A stretch of 14,030 nucleotides of DNA from an uncultured Eggerthella sp. (GCA_900544455.1 UQVJ01000043.1:1-14030), one strand, 5' to 3'. Shown: positions 1 to 7,308, counted from the first letter of the stretch. Translations and numbers: made by a program. The notes: generated by a model not told the origin, from the sequence alone.

Positions 1-341
1 TTAAGGCTTGCCGTCTGCTCGACAAGGCTGCATCCAAGGGCATTATCCATAAGCGCCAGGCTGCAAACCGCAAGAGCGGCGTCATGAAGCTTGCTAACAC
101 GGTTGTAACCGCTGAAGATATTGCAGCATACAAGCCCGCAGAGAAGAAGGTTGCTCCTTCCAACGGCAACAAGAAGGCTGCTGCTAAGGCTGCTCGCAAG
201 GAAGCTATGGCTGCTGCATCCGCAGAAAAGGCAAAGCGTCGCGAAGCAACGCTGAAGGCTGAAAAGGCTGCTGCCGACAAGAAGGCTGCTGAAGCTGCTG
301 CTGCCGCAGAGGCGGAAGAGGCAGAAGAGGCCGCTGAATAA
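1..341 (+). CDS. rpsT: 30S ribosomal protein S20, 3' part, with long C-terminal tail
   Basis: S20 binds 16S rRNA early in small-subunit assembly. The 5' end lies outside the window; the first whole codon is at base 3 and the TAA stop is at 339-341, leaving 112 residues. The segment RLLDKAASKGIIHKRQAANR is the typical S20 C-terminal helix region (long, basic, with the DKAASKGIIHK signature). Ordinary S20 would end close to the residues KLANTVV. Here the frame continues for about 77 more residues: first rich in Lys, Ala and Arg, then switching to an almost pure Glu/Ala end. The tail is low in complexity and probably helical or disordered. An in-frame ATG at 84 is internal and is not the gene start. 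The gene converges on holA and shares a terminator with it. Identity is confident; the role of the tail is unknown. Confidence 0.9.
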   Translation, partial: KACRLLDKAASKGIIHKRQAANRKSGVMKLANTVVTAEDIAAYKPAEKKVAPSNGNKKAAAKAARKEAMAAASAEKAKRREATLKAEKAAADKKAAEAAAAAEAEEAEEAAE

Positions 342-389
342 TATCAGCGTTTCTTGGAATTCGCTCGGATACCATTCGCATATCAAGAA

Positions 390-419
390 AAAAGAGCCCG
401 CTAATTAGCGGGCTCTTTT
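390..419. terminator. Bidirectional rho-independent terminator between rpsT and holA
   Basis: A perfect hairpin pairs 390-402 with 407-419 around the loop AATT; the GC-rich core is GAGCCCGCT/AGCGGGCTC. On the + strand it runs into TTTTATTAT. On the - strand the arm ends in a run of six T. It lies 48 bases after the rpsT stop and 97 bases after the holA stop, so it can serve both converging transcripts. Confidence 0.9.
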
Positions 420-423
420 ATTA

Positions 424-516
424 TCAATTGATCGTCAAAAAAACGAACGCTTCAACAGGCAACTCAGCATTACACCTATTGATAGGCAATTTTCAAGAGA
501 ACGTAGAAAACGATTC
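424..516. other. Short intergenic stretch after holA
   Basis: These 93 bases lie between the holA stop and the shared terminator. They would form the 3' untranslated end of the comEA-comEC-holA transcript. Only a small CCTAT/ATAGG inverted repeat (474-485) is visible, too weak to call a site. No coding sequence is supported here. Confidence 0.4.
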
Positions 517-1494
517 CTACAGCGATTCTTTCTTGCATACACCAAGAAACCAGGAAATAAATGACTGCATCTGATCAGAGCCGCTTTTCATATCCTGCTC
601 AGCATCACGAGCAGAGCAGAGAGCTCGAATCAGCTCATTCATGGTAAAGCCGCGCGCGCATGCATAATGATTCTTAAGGCGCCAATCAGGCATCTTAAGA
701 ACTTTCGAGCACATTGCCTTCTGGCCACGCTCAGAAAGCGCTTTAACGGTAATAAGCTCGCGGATACGCGTAGTGCACATGGCAAGCAATGCAAATGGCG
801 ATGCGTCCATACGGTTCATCAAGTAGATACACCGTTTTCCATTGCGGCTTGCAAAAGCGTCGACAAACTCCCATGGCTTGATCTCCGCAGTACGGGAAAC
901 AAGCGACAAAACCTCATTCTCATTTACCGGATCAGCTCCTCTATGCGAAAGAGATAGTTTCTTTAGCTCAGCATCGAGAGCAACGGTATTTGTTCCAACT
1001 AGATCAATTAACGTCGCAGCGGCACCCTGCGTAAGCGCTATTCCATGCCCGACAGCCATAGACCGAACAGCACTGCCAAGATCTTTGCGAGCAAATGGGG
1101 CACAATCGATTATTGCTTTGCCGCCAAAGGCCAAAACGGCTTTATAAAGGCGGGTGTTTTTAGCAACCTTCTGCCCTTCTAACGCGAGAACGGTAGTTTC
1201 ACACGGTTCCTTCAGGTAAGCAACGAGGAGCTCAGAATCAGCCTTTTTTAACTTGTCTACATCATTCACAACAACAAGACGCACCTCACTGGCAAACGGC
1301 AGCGTATTAGCTGCAGTAATCACTTCTTCGCCAGTACAAGTAAGACCTGAAAAAGTTTCAGAATTAAAAGACATATCACCCATTTTTGATAAACGGGCAA
1401 ACAGGCGCTTCATAACGGTTTCGCGCTTAAGCTCATCTTCTCCAGCGATAAGATACACAGGCAGAAGACTGGATTGTTTAGATTGAGTAGCCAT
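517..1494 (-). CDS. holA: DNA polymerase III, delta subunit (clamp loader)
   Basis: The delta subunit opens the beta sliding clamp within the clamp-loader complex so the clamp can be placed on primed DNA. The 325-residue protein has the usual family length. The N-terminus contains VYLIAGEDELKRE (residues 13-25), the HolA version of the first AAA+ strand, where the ATP-binding P-loop is replaced by a GED-x-L-x-x-E pattern. Residues to about 210 fit the AAA+ and lid regions, including KPWEFVDAF. The remainder is the helical collar domain that joins delta, delta' and tau/gamma. The ATG start lies 9 bases after the comEC stop with no strong SD, which suggests translational coupling. It is the last gene of the comEA-comEC-holA run and ends with TAG before the shared terminator. 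This gene order next to rpsT is widespread in Gram-positive bacteria. Confidence 0.93.
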   Translation of the reverse strand: MATQSKQSSLLPVYLIAGEDELKRETVMKRLFARLSKMGDMSFNSETFSGLTCTGEEVITAANTLPFASEVRLVVVNDVDKLKKADSELLVAYLKEPCETTVLALEGQKVAKNTRLYKAVLAFGGKAIIDCAPFARKDLGSAVRSMAVGHGIALTQGAAATLIDLVGTNTVALDAELKKLSLSHRGADPVNENEVLSLVSRTAEIKPWEFVDAFASRNGKRCIYLMNRMDASPFALLAMCTTRIRELITVKALSERGQKAMCSKVLKMPDWRLKNHYACARGFTMNELIRALCSARDAEQDMKSGSDQMQSFISWFLGVCKKESL

Positions 1495-1503
1495 AGACGA
1501 AGT

Positions 1504-3861
1504 TTACTTCATAGTACGAATTGAGATGTTGGCTTGGTTCAAAATACACACCACATCCCCCTGAAGATCGGTGCGAAACACCTCAACATTGCGCGACTCA
1601 AGCAGGGAAATAGTATTTGCGGCTGGGTGTCCGTAGCGATTTCGTTCGCCAGCACTAATAAGGGCAATCTCGGGCTTTAGTACATCCATCAACTCGTTAT
1701 CAAGCGCAGCCTTCGCCCCATGATGGCTTACTTTAAGTATATCTATGTCTTCTAATGCCCCTTTTTCATTAATCGAGTCAAGCACTTCCGACTCAGCATC
1801 CCCCGTGAATAGAGCGCGCCACTCGCCTATCCCGTCATTGTTTAGGTCGGTTGTCGCCATCAGACAAACACTGTCATCGTTTTCCCCTTCATCGGTAAGA
1901 CCATCAGGGCTGATCACCCTAAAAGACACCGACCCGACAGTGATAACGTCGTCTACAGCCAATTCATGAACACCGGTTGCGCTAGAAAGCCCTTCTGCAT
2001 GCTTTAGCAAATTTTCAGCCTTATCGGTACCCACGGAACCGAACCCCTTCGCAACAAAGACCGAATCGACCGATACTACCCCGCGTAAATCAGCAAGACA
2101 ACCGCAATGATCATCGTCCGCATGGCTTATCACGATTCCATCAAGATGATATACGCCATGCCGAGCCAGACCCGCAAATAGCTTCTTAGGGTTGTTGCCA
2201 GTATCTATAAGCAAGGTTGATCCTCTGCTCTTAATCAGAAAGGAATCACCCTGCCCTACATCCAACATCACGATTGAAGTACAAGTTGAATCAAGGATCC
2301 TCATGGGAAATGAGCACAGCATCAACGCGATACAAAAACATACGAATGTTTTTGCCGGAAACGCCCTAGGCCATGCCAGCCAAAGGAATAAACACAGGAC
2401 AACCGAGAACAGCGTCAACAATTCCATTGAAGCGTCGATTGGCAAAGCGGCGAAGGGAATCGCCGATAGAGCATCAACCACGTAAACCAATGTCATTGCA
2501 AAGAAATATGAGAGCTGTATAAGCAAATGGAAGATAGGGGCAACCGGAAGAGCCAGGAACGACAATACCCCTAAAGCGCAAACTACGGTAACCAACGGAA
2601 CAGCAACAATATTGCTAAATGGAGATATGATCGCAAACTGCGAAAAAGTGCACATGCTCAAAGGAAATGTCAAAATTAAAGCGGAAAAGGTCAGGGAAAA
2701 CGGCTCCACAGCTAAAGCATAAAAACGCTTGCCCACACTCGGAATCCAACTGCATAACAAGGGCGAAAAAACAATTATTCCTAAGGTCGATAGCGCTGAA
2801 AGCACAAACGATACCGAGCTTGAGGCACTTGGATCTAAAACCATTAATGCAATTATCGCGGCGCCAAGCGAAGAAAGAGCATATGAGCGCTTATGCGATA
2901 CAAATGAGAGCAAGCCTACGCCTGCCATTACGGCGGCTCTGATACAAGATACGGGAAATCCAACTATCACCAAATAAACAAAGAGAAAACCGAGCTGGAT
3001 GCAAACCGAAAGACTTCGGGGCAGTCTAATTGCCCGCACACAAGATGAAACCAAACCAATAACAATGACGAGATGCGCACCCGAAACCGCAACAAGGTGA
3101 GCAAGCCCGGTGACCTTAACCTGGTTGTAGAAATCGCTTTCAAATAGTTCCCGACGATCGCCTACAACCAACGCCTTAATAAGCGCAACAGCATCGTTGT
3201 TAACGTCATCGGAGTCGAAGAAACCACTTACCGCAGAAGCAAATTGAAGCCTTAAATCTGATAGCAATCCCAACTGGGACGGACGCACGGACTGCAAGTC
3301 AGAAACAGAACATCGAGCAACAATCCCGTTCTTATCGAAATAATTCACATAACGTTCGTCAAACGAAGAAAAACTCACTTTCGCAATGAACTCGTCACCA
3401 TACTCGAGTGATTCATCAGAATAATTCAACATAACCTTGCAAGAAGATAACTGCCTTTGAATAAAACCTGCATTCGGTTCAGTGAGCAATGCGGGTACCG
3501 AATACCCAAAAGACCCCTTTGAGGGATCCTCAAGAATCCGAACAGCACACGTAGCTTCACCCAAGTCCATCATTGCATTTCTTTTATGGTGGACCCCATA
3601 AATCGAAACCGACATCAGAATGCTACCCAAAAATAGGAAAAGCACCCAAACTGCCAGAAGCCGAATTCCACTTCTGCTCTCATGAAGCATTCGGTAAAAA
3701 GCAAATAGAACGAGAAGCGATAGCGAACAAAGCGCAACGCTCAGGGCAGCATCATACTTCAATGACTCAGACAACAAACAACCGAGCCAAAAAGCAACCC
3801 CGCATTGAAGCAACAGCGGAATCGCAGGGCGCGGTAAAGAGCGATCATGATACTGCGCCAT
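1504..3861 (-). CDS. comEC: ComEC/Rec2 competence DNA channel with metallo-beta-lactamase-like domain
   Basis: ComEC is the inner-membrane channel that carries single-stranded DNA into the cell during natural transformation. The 785-residue protein has the full domain order. Two or three membrane segments occupy about residues 14-90. A soluble DUF4131-type domain covers about 100-190. The competence core begins at GDRRELF (234-240) and TGLAHLVAVSGAHL (251-264), with many hydrophobic segments to about 520. The C-terminal metallo-beta-lactamase-like domain shows DVGQGDS (534-540), the metal-type motif SHADDDH (579-585, an HxDxDH pattern usual for ComEC), TGDAE (686-690) and SHHG (712-715). The ATG start is two bases after the comEA stop, so translation is probably coupled. 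No truncation or frameshift is seen, so the protein should be intact. Whether the host is transformable cannot be told from this window. Confidence 0.95.
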   Translation of the reverse strand: MAQYHDRSLPRPAIPLLLQCGVAFWLGCLLSESLKYDAALSVALCSLSLLVLFAFYRMLHESRSGIRLLAVWVLFLFLGSILMSVSIYGVHHKRNAMMDLGEATCAVRILEDPSKGSFGYSVPALLTEPNAGFIQRQLSSCKVMLNYSDESLEYGDEFIAKVSFSSFDERYVNYFDKNGIVARCSVSDLQSVRPSQLGLLSDLRLQFASAVSGFFDSDDVNNDAVALIKALVVGDRRELFESDFYNQVKVTGLAHLVAVSGAHLVIVIGLVSSCVRAIRLPRSLSVCIQLGFLFVYLVIVGFPVSCIRAAVMAGVGLLSFVSHKRSYALSSLGAAIIALMVLDPSASSSVSFVLSALSTLGIIVFSPLLCSWIPSVGKRFYALAVEPFSLTFSALILTFPLSMCTFSQFAIISPFSNIVAVPLVTVVCALGVLSFLALPVAPIFHLLIQLSYFFAMTLVYVVDALSAIPFAALPIDASMELLTLFSVVLCLFLWLAWPRAFPAKTFVCFCIALMLCSFPMRILDSTCTSIVMLDVGQGDSFLIKSRGSTLLIDTGNNPKKLFAGLARHGVYHLDGIVISHADDDHCGCLADLRGVVSVDSVFVAKGFGSVGTDKAENLLKHAEGLSSATGVHELAVDDVITVGSVSFRVISPDGLTDEGENDDSVCLMATTDLNNDGIGEWRALFTGDAESEVLDSINEKGALEDIDILKVSHHGAKAALDNELMDVLKPEIALISAGERNRYGHPAANTISLLESRNVEVFRTDLQGDVVCILNQANISIRTMK

Positions 3862-3863
3862 AG

Positions 3864-4529
3864 TTAAACCGTAATGCGATCTTTTATAGCTTCGAATTTC
3901 TTATCGCCAATGCCTGACACCTTTTTTATATCCTCAATTGAAGCAAACGAACCATTAGACTGACGATACGCAATGATTTTTTCGGCGGTCGACTCGCCCA
4001 CCCCATCCAAAGAAACCAATTCAGAAACACTTGCGGTATTAATATTTACTTTATTTGACGAAGTACCCGTGGCGGCCGATGGAAGCACACTATCAAGCGA
4101 ACCAGCCATCTCACCGGTTCCCTCCCCTGCTTCGATACAAGCCTGCACAACGATCTGCTCGCCATCCGTCACCTGACGGGCGAGATTCACAGATAGTTGA
4201 TCCGCTTTTTCAGTCAACCCACCAGCTGCATCAATTGCATCAGACACACGAGAGCCATTATTTAATTCGTACATACCAGGATTCAAAACCTCACCTGCAA
4301 TATGCACATAGATCAACTGCGGAGATTCGTTTTCAGGCTCCTGGGATTGCAGATTCTCACTTGAATGCTCAAGCACAATTCCTGATGAAGTAAAACTTCC
4401 CCAAGCCATAAACCCGATCGATATCACCACTGCAATGATCACAGCGCAAAGACCAAGCAAAACGACCGGGCTAGTACTACCGATTCCAACTTTCGCCTTC
4501 AGACTATCCACTTCATCCAAAAACGTCAT
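3864..4529 (-). CDS. comEA: ComEA, membrane-anchored DNA receptor
   Basis: ComEA binds double-stranded DNA outside the membrane and hands it to ComEC. The 221-residue protein has a short cytoplasmic N-terminus, one membrane segment (about 21-43), a polar linker, an SLBB-type domain (about 71-130; IYVHIAGEVLNPGMYEL), a Ser/Gly-rich linker, and a C-terminal tandem helix-hairpin-helix DNA-binding domain (about 160-221). The hairpins carry VNINTAS, GVG (176-178) and GIG (206-208). The frame can be opened 18 bases earlier at a TTG, but the ATG at 4529 has AAGGAGG eight bases upstream, and the longer start would lie inside or before that site. It is the first gene of the run with comEC and holA. 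The SLBB plus helix-hairpin-helix layout is typical of actinobacterial and Firmicutes ComEA. Confidence 0.93.
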   Translation of the reverse strand: MTFLDEVDSLKAKVGIGSTSPVVLLGLCAVIIAVVISIGFMAWGSFTSSGIVLEHSSENLQSQEPENESPQLIYVHIAGEVLNPGMYELNNGSRVSDAIDAAGGLTEKADQLSVNLARQVTDGEQIVVQACIEAGEGTGEMAGSLDSVLPSAATGTSSNKVNINTASVSELVSLDGVGESTAEKIIAYRQSNGSFASIEDIKKVSGIGDKKFEAIKDRITV

Positions 4530-4537
4530 ATATGCCA

Positions 4538-4544
4538 CCTCCTT
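4538..4544 (-). promoter_or_regulatory. Ribosome binding site of comEA
   Basis: AAGGAGG, read on the - strand, is separated by eight bases from the ATG at 4529. It decides between the ATG and the in-frame TTG at 4547, since the TTG precedes the site. Confidence 0.85.
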
Positions 4545-4637
4545 CAAAACAAGCCTATAGGCCTGATCGGAATTCGATGATGAAAGTTTGATAAAGCAAA
4601 GCGAAAGATGGACTCACTCAATAACTATAGAAATAAA

Positions 4638-4662
4638 TAACGGGCCCAGTATTGGCCCGTTA
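4638..4662 (-). terminator. Rho-independent terminator after thiI
   Basis: The inverted repeat TAACGGGCC/GGCCCGTTA (4638-4646 with 4654-4662) has a seven-base loop. On the - strand it is followed by the T-rich stretch TTTATTTC. It starts four bases after the thiI stop and separates the mihF-gmk-rpoZ-thiI block from comEA. The T-run is interrupted, so strength is uncertain. Confidence 0.75.
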
Positions 4663-4666
4663 AAAA

Positions 4667-5920
4667 TCATTCTCTATTAACTTGCTGCTTTTTTCGCTCT
4701 TTAGGAGGTCGATATGAAGGGCAGCGATAGTCCTTAACTTCGACCGAGGCAACCGCCTTAGGGATCCACTCATCAAAAGGAAGATCTTTTTCTACTTCAA
4801 GAACGCGATCGAGTTTAGCATGCGTTTCAGGATTGCGAGGCATAAACAAGGTGCAGCAATCGGGAGCATCCTGCGAGGAAATCTCAAACGTACCCAGTTT
4901 CTCTGCCTCGGCGATAATTTCAAGCTTGTCAAATCCGACGAGCGGACGATACACGGGAAGGGAAACAGCGGCATTAGTCACCAGCATGTTATCCATCGTC
5001 TGCGAAGCAACTTGCCCCAAGCTTTCGCCTGTAACCAACGCCTTTGCGCCTTCTTTACGGGCAATAGCTTCAGCAACCTTGAACATGAATCGGCGATACA
5101 TGATAACGCGCAACTCAGGTGGGACGACAGCGGAGATCTCTCGTTGATAGGTTCCAATTGGAACGATGTACAAACGCGCAAAGCAACCAGTGCGTTCAAG
5201 GACTTCAGCAATATCCTCGAGGAGATACTCACTTGTAGCGGAAGTTTCGGGACGTCCTGAAAAATGAACACCAATACAGGTAGCACCACGACGCGCAATA
5301 CGCCATGTGGCAACAGGCGAATCTATACCCGAGGAAAGAAGGCACACGGCTTTGCCAGCGCTTCCAACTGGCAAACCGCCGATACCGGGAATGCTCCGTC
5401 CATATATATAGGTGTAACCCTGAATAACCTCAACGCGAACCTCGACATCAGGGTTTTTCATGCGTACCGACTTATCAGGGAAAGCGCGACACAGAGCACC
5501 GCCGACCAGCTGGTTCAGCTGCATAGAATCGATGGCGAAATCGGTATGATTACGGCGTGCAGATACCTTGAAGGTATCGAATTCGCCAGCATCAGATAGC
5601 GCCTTAATGGCAGTATCGTACATGCATTCCAGGTCTTGAGCGCAACGATAGCCGCTCGAAACACGCGCAATACCAGGAACACCAGCTATCTGATCGGCAA
5701 TACGGCAAGCATCTTCGAACGTTGCATCTTCATCCAGGAACAACGCAACACGACCTGAAATACGTTTAATTTTAACCCCATCATTCAAAAGCGCCTTGAT
5801 GTTGGAAACAAGGCGCTTTTCAAATTGGGCTCGGTTGTGACCCTTTAGGCCGATTTCATGATAATGAACCAAGCAAACACGACGAAGCACCTGCTTTTCT
5901 TCGAGCTCGTTATTTTGCAT
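4667..5920 (-). CDS. thiI: tRNA 4-thiouridine synthetase ThiI (no rhodanese domain)
   Basis: ThiI adenylates uridine 8 of tRNA and transfers sulfur to make 4-thiouridine; in some bacteria it also supplies sulfur for the thiamine thiazole. The 417 residues fit an N-terminal ferredoxin-like domain (about 12-75), a THUMP RNA-binding domain (about 76-180) and a PP-loop ATP pyrophosphatase domain. The PP-loop is SSGIDSPVA (196-204). A Cys pair in QDAPDCCTLF (355-356) matches the catalytic Cys region of the core. The protein stops after a basic tail, so the C-terminal rhodanese domain of enterobacterial ThiI is absent, as in Bacillus, where a partner cysteine desulfurase loads sulfur directly. No desulfurase gene is in this window. 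The ATG lies five bases after the rpoZ stop with no clear SD, suggesting coupled translation. Confidence 0.94.
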   Translation of the reverse strand: MQNNELEEKQVLRRVCLVHYHEIGLKGHNRAQFEKRLVSNIKALLNDGVKIKRISGRVALFLDEDATFEDACRIADQIAGVPGIARVSSGYRCAQDLECMYDTAIKALSDAGEFDTFKVSARRNHTDFAIDSMQLNQLVGGALCRAFPDKSVRMKNPDVEVRVEVIQGYTYIYGRSIPGIGGLPVGSAGKAVCLLSSGIDSPVATWRIARRGATCIGVHFSGRPETSATSEYLLEDIAEVLERTGCFARLYIVPIGTYQREISAVVPPELRVIMYRRFMFKVAEAIARKEGAKALVTGESLGQVASQTMDNMLVTNAAVSLPVYRPLVGFDKLEIIAEAEKLGTFEISSQDAPDCCTLFMPRNPETHAKLDRVLEVEKDLPFDEWIPKAVASVEVKDYRCPSYRPPKERKKQQVNRE

Positions 5921-5925
5921 AGGAA

Positions 5926-6186
5926 TTAGTGGTTATGAATATCGATCGTGTCAGGGCTGTAGGACACATCACCTTTTGCGATCTCGTCAAAAGCAATGGA
6001 GAGAGGACGACGCTTAGCGGCTCGTGCAATATCGACAGCAGTCTGAAGCTGGATTGCACGATTACGTTGACCACGCATCATGTCGTTAATATCATGCGCA
6101 CGCTTAGAAGCAAGAGCACAAAGCAAGAAACGATCATTATCGGTCTGATCGAGCAACACATCGATCTTGGGATCAATAAGACTCAT
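5926..6186 (-). CDS. rpoZ: RNA polymerase omega subunit
   Basis: Omega helps fold and stabilise the beta' subunit of RNA polymerase. The 86-residue protein has the family core: a first helix around DNDRFLLCALASKRAHDIND (residues 16-35) and the conserved stretch RRPLSIAFDEIAKGDV (59-74). The ATG start shares one base with the gmk stop (TAATG), so the two genes are translationally coupled. The gmk-rpoZ pair is one of the most stable neighbourhoods in bacteria and supports the call. Length is at the short end of the family but not truncated. Confidence 0.93.
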   Translation of the reverse strand: MSLIDPKIDVLLDQTDNDRFLLCALASKRAHDINDMMRGQRNRAIQLQTAVDIARAAKRRPLSIAFDEIAKGDVSYSPDTIDIHNH

Positions 6187-6767
6187 TATTCGGTAGTTCC
6201 TCTCATATCATCTGCAAACGAGCCGATATAGGATACAAGCTCCTCAGTGGCACGTTCAAGTTCATCATTGACAACTTGAACATCATACTCCATTTTACGA
6301 GCAAGCTCCACCTCTGCAGTTTTCATGCGATTGCAAATAACCTCTTCAGTTTCAGTGCCGCGTCCTCGAAGCCTTCTTTCAAGCTCCTCGAGGGAAGGCG
6401 GTTCGATGAAAATCAAATGCGCTTCGGGCATAGCTTTCTTTACTTGAAAAGCACCCTGTACATCAATTTCCAAGATTACCTGCGACCCATGATCTATGCG
6501 ATCCTGAACGCGCGACCGAAGTGTTCCGTATGAATTGCCATGAACATGGGCCCATTCAAGAAAACCACCTTGAGAAACCAACTCATCAAAGCGAGGTTGA
6601 TCAAGAAAGAAGTAATCCCTCCCATCAACCTCGCCAGGACGCGGCTGTCTCGTTGTTGCAGAAACAGAAACCCAGGCATCGGGAACTCGCTGTAGCACTC
6701 GCTTCACCAAAGTTCCCTTACCTGCGCCAGAAGGACCCGACAAAACGAATAGGTTACCCTTTCGCAT
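6186..6767 (-). CDS. gmk: Guanylate kinase
   Basis: This enzyme phosphorylates GMP to GDP with ATP in the cytoplasm, on the route to GTP and dGTP. The 193-residue protein starts with the family pattern MRKGNLFVLSGPSGAGKGTL. The P-loop is GPSGAGKG (11-18). GMP-binding residues lie in SATTRQPRPGEVDG (36-49), including Arg40, and in the stretch around Glu71 and Tyr80. Asp102 in ILEIDVQGA and the lid arginines RRLRGRG (131-137) follow. A TTG six codons upstream would extend the frame, but that reading overlaps the end of mihF and adds residues not expected in the family, so the ATG at 6767, one base after the mihF stop, is preferred. No strong SD is present; coupling to mihF is likely. Confidence 0.95.
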   Translation of the reverse strand: MRKGNLFVLSGPSGAGKGTLVKRVLQRVPDAWVSVSATTRQPRPGEVDGRDYFFLDQPRFDELVSQGGFLEWAHVHGNSYGTLRSRVQDRIDHGSQVILEIDVQGAFQVKKAMPEAHLIFIEPPSLEELERRLRGRGTETEEVICNRMKTAEVELARKMEYDVQVVNDELERATEELVSYIGSFADDMRGTTE

Positions 6768-6768
6768 A

Positions 6769-7077
6769 CTAACCAAGACGCTCAAGCAGGGCCTTCTGCT
6801 GGCGTTCGCCCAAGCCCTTCAAACGACGGGACTCGGCAATATCAAGTTCCTTCATGATTTTCTCAGCCTTTGCTTTGCCGTAACCAGGAAGCGTTTCAAT
6901 AAGCGTAGAAGCCTTCATGCGGCCCACAATGGGATCGTCCTTCATTGCCAAAACATCCTTAAGCGTAAGCGTGCCATTTTTCAGGTCATCGCGGACCTGC
7001 GCCCTCTTAATACGAGCGGCCTTCGCTTTTTCCAGTGCCTGCTGTCGCTCTTCGGGCGTCAACTCGGGAACTGCCAT
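6769..7077 (-). CDS. mihF: Actinobacterial integration host factor (mIHF)
   Basis: mIHF is a small nucleoid-associated DNA-binding protein of actinobacteria, unrelated to the IHF alpha/beta pair; in mycobacteria it is essential and supports phage integration. The 102-residue protein shows the family features: MAVPELTPEERQQALEKA at the N-terminus, a long charged helix to about residue 35, and an S13-like helix-two-turn-helix, LPGYGKAKAEKIMKELDI (63-80), followed by RRLKGLGERQQKALLE. An in-frame TTG ten codons upstream exists, but AAAAGGAG seven bases before the ATG at 7077 and the conserved MA-x-P-x-LT start fix the shorter form. It heads the gmk-rpoZ-thiI block, the same order as the mycobacterial mihF-gmk-rpoZ region, and follows a pyrF neighbourhood as there. 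It is the strongest taxonomic marker in the window. Confidence 0.93.
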   Translation of the reverse strand: MAVPELTPEERQQALEKAKAARIKRAQVRDDLKNGTLTLKDVLAMKDDPIVGRMKASTLIETLPGYGKAKAEKIMKELDIAESRRLKGLGERQQKALLERLG

Positions 7078-7084
7078 CGTAATG

Positions 7085-7092
7085 CTCCTTTT
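7085..7092 (-). promoter_or_regulatory. Ribosome binding site of mihF
   Basis: AAAAGGAG lies seven bases before the ATG at 7077 and sets the mihF start. A second SD-like sequence, AAGGAGG (7125-7131), lies further upstream beyond a small hairpin and has no suitable start codon of its own. Confidence 0.8.
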
Positions 7093-7104
7093 CCTCTTCC
7101 GTCT

Positions 7105-7124
7105 CAAGACAATTGCTTGTCTTG
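7105..7124 (-). repeat. Small hairpin in the mihF leader
   Basis: CAAGACAA and TTGTCTTG form an 8-bp perfect stem with a four-base loop. It sits between an upstream SD-like AAGGAGG and the true SD of mihF. It could shape translation of mihF, but the stem is only moderately stable and may be without function. Confidence 0.5.
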
Positions 7125-7134
7125 CCTCCTTGAA

Positions 7135-7156
7135 TGCAACATGTTCACATGTTGCA
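7135..7156. promoter_or_regulatory. 22-bp operator-like palindrome upstream of mihF
   Basis: TGCAACATGT and ACATGTTGCA are perfect 10-bp inverted arms with a two-base spacer. The spacing is that of a dimeric regulator site rather than a hairpin terminator, and no T-run follows. It lies 58 bases before the mihF start codon, near the expected promoter. The binding protein is unknown; autoregulation by mIHF or a separate repressor are both open. Confidence 0.5.
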
Positions 7157-7265
7157 AACTACCCATTTCTTTGTATTTGACCAATACAGAAAAAAACGTA
7201 TTACAACGTCATGAACTGCATTAATACTACGAAATACTGTGATTTTAACCTAGTACAGACACAAA

Positions 7266-7306
7266 ATACGCACTATTTTCAAATACCATTTGAAAATAGT
7301 GCGTAT
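7266..7306. repeat. 19-bp perfect inverted repeat with a three-base loop
   Basis: ATACGCACTATTTTCAAAT (7266-7284) is followed by ACC and its exact reverse complement (7288-7306). It lies just beyond the pyr operon terminator. On the - strand it is followed by TTTGTGTC, so it may be a second, tandem terminator. The long AT-rich stem also allows an operator or the remnant of a small repeat element. Only one copy is present in this window. Confidence 0.7.
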
Positions 7307-7308
7307 CT

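Noticed and set aside
1822..1850. EF-hand-like loop DLNNDGIGE in the ComEC C-terminal domain
   Set aside because: The spacing fits only the first half of a calcium loop; the hydrophobic position 8 and acidic position 12 are missing, so calcium binding is not supported.
4700..4735. AGGAGG followed by ATG on the + strand inside thiI
   Set aside because: The frame closes after seven codons and lies antisense to thiI; it looks like chance.
5929..6231. A 100-codon + strand frame opposite rpoZ
   Set aside because: It is antisense to the well-supported rpoZ and has no features of its own.
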